Below are positions 40,565 to 42,766 of a stretch of DNA of 42,766 nucleotides, in pieces. Source of the stretch: an uncultured Pseudoteredinibacter sp. (GTDB lineage Bacteria > Pseudomonadota > Gammaproteobacteria > Pseudomonadales > Cellvibrionaceae); assembly GCF_947500695.1 (NCBI RefSeq), contig NZ_CANMSS010000018.1:1-42766 (forward strand). The letters are read 5' to 3'. The notes below the pieces were generated by a model. That model searched no databases, was not told the DNA's origin, and saw only the letters and a program-made list of their open reading frames with translations. How positions within the stretch are numbered: the first letter of the stretch is position 1; every line of letters begins with the position of its first letter. The position numbers were made by a program, and so were the translations under genes.

Positions 40565-42766
40565 TTAGATAATATCTACAAGATCACTTTCAGTTTTAAT
40601 CTCGGGCAGCTCGCTTATTGCATCATTCCAAACTAGAACGTCAGGTGCATCGCTGCTGGTTTGGGAATCTGCTTCTAGAGATTTAACATTTACTGATTTG
40701 GTTTCTAGGGCTTTTGGTAATAAAGCATCTAGATTTTGCTCTGCTTTATCTAGCGCCAGCACATCTTGTAGCTCAACGGAGTAAGAAGGCTCGTCACTGG
40801 AGGCAAAACTAAACTCTGCGCCTGAATCAGCAGTCGGCGATTCACTAAACAGAAGCTCATCTTGCTCAACCAATAAGCCCCCTGCTGTGGTTTTACTCTT
40901 GCCTGTACTCTGAGAGCTCTCTTGAACATCATCAATAGTATCTTGCTGTGCTTGTTCTGGAGCTTTCTTCAACGGCGATGAAGATACATTTTGTGTATCA
41001 AAAATTGAAACCGTTAAAGTACCCGTGCTGCTTTGGGAATCTACCACAGAGCCATTTGCGGTTTCATTCACCACGGCCGTCACTTCCAGATCGTAATCAA
41101 CCGTTGCGCCATTGGCTGCGCTATTGGTGCTGCGCACAAATAGGTTATTCAGATCGGTACTGCTGATATCTACGCTGTTGTTTCCGCCACCTGCGGTGAA
41201 CAACAAGGTATTGCCATCATACACTTCCCAACCATCTGGAATATTACCCAGCGTGATGGAAGCAATTGATTCTGAGCCATCGGTATCTTGCAATTGAACA
41301 GAGATACCCGAGAGCTTAATCTTCGCGCCCTCACCGCCTTTATTCAGCTCAATCGGATAGTAACCGCCAACATTACTATTGTGATTTGAGTTGCCAGCTG
41401 TTGGCCCTGGTACAAATTCAGAATACTGTGCGCCGGTTGCCTCTAGGGTATCGATATCCCTGAATACAACAACATTGCTATTACTCAAAGCTTGCGGCCC
41501 ACCACCATCGAGGTGAATACGAATGGAAAAGTCGCCCGGCCCTGAATGGTTGTAAACATACGTTTCCAATGTGTAGTAACCGGAAGCTGACACAGTGTAA
41601 GTACCTGCAGCCGTATAAGAACCGGCACCCTGAGAAACAGTTTGAGCTGTTGCGGTATCGTAAGGCCCCCAAGTATTGCCATTGGTACGTAATAGCACAG
41701 TACCACCAAGCTCAATCTTAACAGCGTCATCCATATACCCAGAAAAAGAAACCGTTTGCCCTTCTTCAAGGTAGATTAATGATGTGACTTTTTGTAGCTG
41801 TCTTGCACCAATATCGGTTGCGCCATTATTGCCAGAAGCGTTGTAGGGTTGAGCAGGCGTGCTGACATTGCCGTTCAACCCAGCACTTATATTTTCCAGC
41901 TGATTACCCGCTTGCGGACCTGTAGCTGCGTTATTGTAAACTTCTCGAGTGAATCGATCAGAGCTAGGAATTTCAACCAAATCGATATGCTGGTTATTGC
42001 CACTGTTGTAATTCACCAAGGACGTATCGATCAACGCGGCATCCGCATCTGGAGTGACATCAACAGTAAAGCTCGCAGGCGCAGCGCTCCAGTCGTTGCC
42101 ATCATTCACACTGAAAGTAAACGATGCGTAGTCTGCTTGCTGATCACCCGTGCCACTGCCACCATAAGCATCAGAACCGGATTCATGCTGATCAGGAACA
42201 AATTGAAGGCCTGTATTTGGCGCCGCCGTATTATTCAATTCTGCGGCAGTAATAACCTGCCCAGCGGTAACGGCAACACCGTTGAGCATCAATGTTCCGT
42301 CAGCCGGCAAGGAATCAATTCGTACCGAGGACAATTGATCGCCAGTATCAACATCCGTAAAGCCAAAATCAGAAACGCCAAGTTGAATTGCCACATCCTC
42401 ATCACCCGACTTGGAGCTCGCAACAGCTTGCGGGCCCTGATTAGTGCCGGTTACTGTGATGGTAATGGTTGTTGTTGAGAAACTACCATCCGCATCTTTT
42501 AGAGTGTAACTGAATGTATCTGTCGCACTCACACCTAGCGCCAAAGATTCAGCCGCAGCACCTGGGGTGTATGTGTACGAGCCATCAGCCTGAAGTGTTA
42601 GAGAGCCCAGCGAACCCGCGATAGCCGTATTAACACCACCAGAGATATCGCCGGTTTGTGTACCAGCAACCACACCGGTAATCGCTGCTGCATCAGCGCC
42701 ATCTACGTCCGCGCCACCAACATCGGTGCGAACGTTACCGATTGCGTTATTATCCGCATCAGTTGA
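40565..42766 (-). CDS. Large VCBS/cadherin-like, PA14-like adhesin, 3' part (runs off the window)
   Basis: The reading frame is open to the right edge, so only the last 733 residues are seen. From the N-terminal side of the visible part: a VCBS repeat (GSLTLQADGSYTYTP, then DTFSYTLKDADGS), a cadherin-like module (SSVRIDSLPADGTLMLNGV), a PA14-like carbohydrate-binding module (YLEEGQTVSFSGYMDDAVKI through FSIRIHLDGG), another beta module, and an acidic Ser/Gln-rich C-terminus ending DVLVWNDAISELPEI and DLVDII. Such proteins are usually secreted by type I systems and mediate adhesion. The stop is only 10 bases from the third att-like site, so the natural C-terminus could have been altered by an ancient integration. 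Confidence 0.8.
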   Translation of the reverse strand, partial: STDADNNAIGNVRTDVGGADVDGADAAAITGVVAGTQTGDISGGVNTAIAGSLGSLTLQADGSYTYTPGAAAESLALGVSATDTFSYTLKDADGSFSTTTITITVTGTNQGPQAVASSKSGDEDVAIQLGVSDFGFTDVDTGDQLSSVRIDSLPADGTLMLNGVAVTAGQVITAAELNNTAAPNTGLQFVPDQHESGSDAYGGSGTGDQQADYASFTFSVNDGNDWSAAPASFTVDVTPDADAALIDTSLVNYNSGNNQHIDLVEIPSSDRFTREVYNNAATGPQAGNQLENISAGLNGNVSTPAQPYNASGNNGATDIGARQLQKVTSLIYLEEGQTVSFSGYMDDAVKIELGGTVLLRTNGNTWGPYDTATAQTVSQGAGSYTAAGTYTVSASGYYTLETYVYNHSGPGDFSIRIHLDGGGPQALSNSNVVVFRDIDTLEATGAQYSEFVPGPTAGNSNHNSNVGGYYPIELNKGGEGAKIKLSGISVQLQDTDGSESIASITLGNIPDGWEVYDGNTLLFTAGGGNNSVDISSTDLNNLFVRSTNSAANGATVDYDLEVTAVVNETANGSVVDSQSSTGTLTVSIFDTQNVSSSPLKKAPEQAQQDTIDDVQESSQSTGKSKTTAGGLLVEQDELLFSESPTADSGAEFSFASSDEPSYSVELQDVLALDKAEQNLDALLPKALETKSVNVKSLEADSQTSSDAPDVLVWNDAISELPEIKTESDLVDII

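Noticed and set aside
41849..42478. 209-codon ORF on the plus strand
   Set aside because: It is a shadow of the VCBS adhesin on the other strand, with no features and no ribosome-binding site.

Overview
The window is a piece of a gammaproteobacterial chromosome of moderate GC. The gene orders pssA-ilvC beside an rRNA-type promoter, rpsF-rpsR-DUF2232-rplI, and mutY-yggX-tRNA-Phe resemble the Pseudomonas/Cellvibrio side of the class. A marine Cellvibrionales-like host is my best guess, but no rRNA is present to confirm it.

Host part (1 to about 24,800). On the left is a strong minus-strand promoter that probably drives an rRNA operon just outside the window. It is followed by pssA, ilvC with divergent ilvY, acs, three small envelope or redox genes, panC and dnaB. 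The usual rplI-dnaB adjacency is broken by a two-gene chaperone cassette on the opposite strand: an HscC-type Hsp70 and a membrane protein with a degenerate J-like domain and two RDD modules. Then come the rpsF-rpsR-DUF2232-rplI operon, a secreted serine hydrolase, a repeat patch (184-bp tandem repeat plus REP-like palindromes), gcvT-gcvH, a DUF481 outer-membrane protein, a ferric-iron ABC transporter without its ATPase (permease and binding lipoprotein), mutY, yggX and tRNA-Phe(GAA).

Mobile part (24,803 to about 40,555). An apparently intact inovirus (filamentous phage) prophage lies in the 3' end of tRNA-Phe, between perfect 49-bp direct repeats (24803-24851 and 37772-37820). The predicted excised circle is 12,969 bp. 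In minus-strand transcription order it has an HTH regulator, a putative ssDNA-binding protein, a small membrane protein, the major coat protein with its terminator, a 20-codon hydrophobic mini-ORF, a giant Ser/Gly-stalked pIII-like adhesin, a pVI-like DUF2523 protein, Zot/pI, an ICMT-like integral-membrane methyltransferase, a replication initiator, a tyrosine integrase, and an unknown membrane-coiled-coil-winged-helix protein overlapping the integrase gene. On the other strand, beyond a divergent operator, lie a repressor, a DUF1737 protein, and a two-gene AAA-ATPase/HNH pair of the Septu (PtuA/PtuB) kind placed just inside attR.

Beyond attR is a 167-bp tandem repeat that carries further tRNA 3' tails. 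It is followed by a second DUF1737-like gene, an OLD-family ATPase/TOPRIM nuclease and a third, degenerate att-like sequence. The parallel layout (DUF1737 gene, then defence ATPase, then att) suggests that related inoviruses carry an exchangeable anti-phage cargo slot next to attR, and that two such right ends are stacked here. I consider this the main discovery of the window.

Right edge (40,565 to end). The 3' part of a large VCBS/cadherin-like, PA14-like secreted adhesin runs out of the window on the minus strand.
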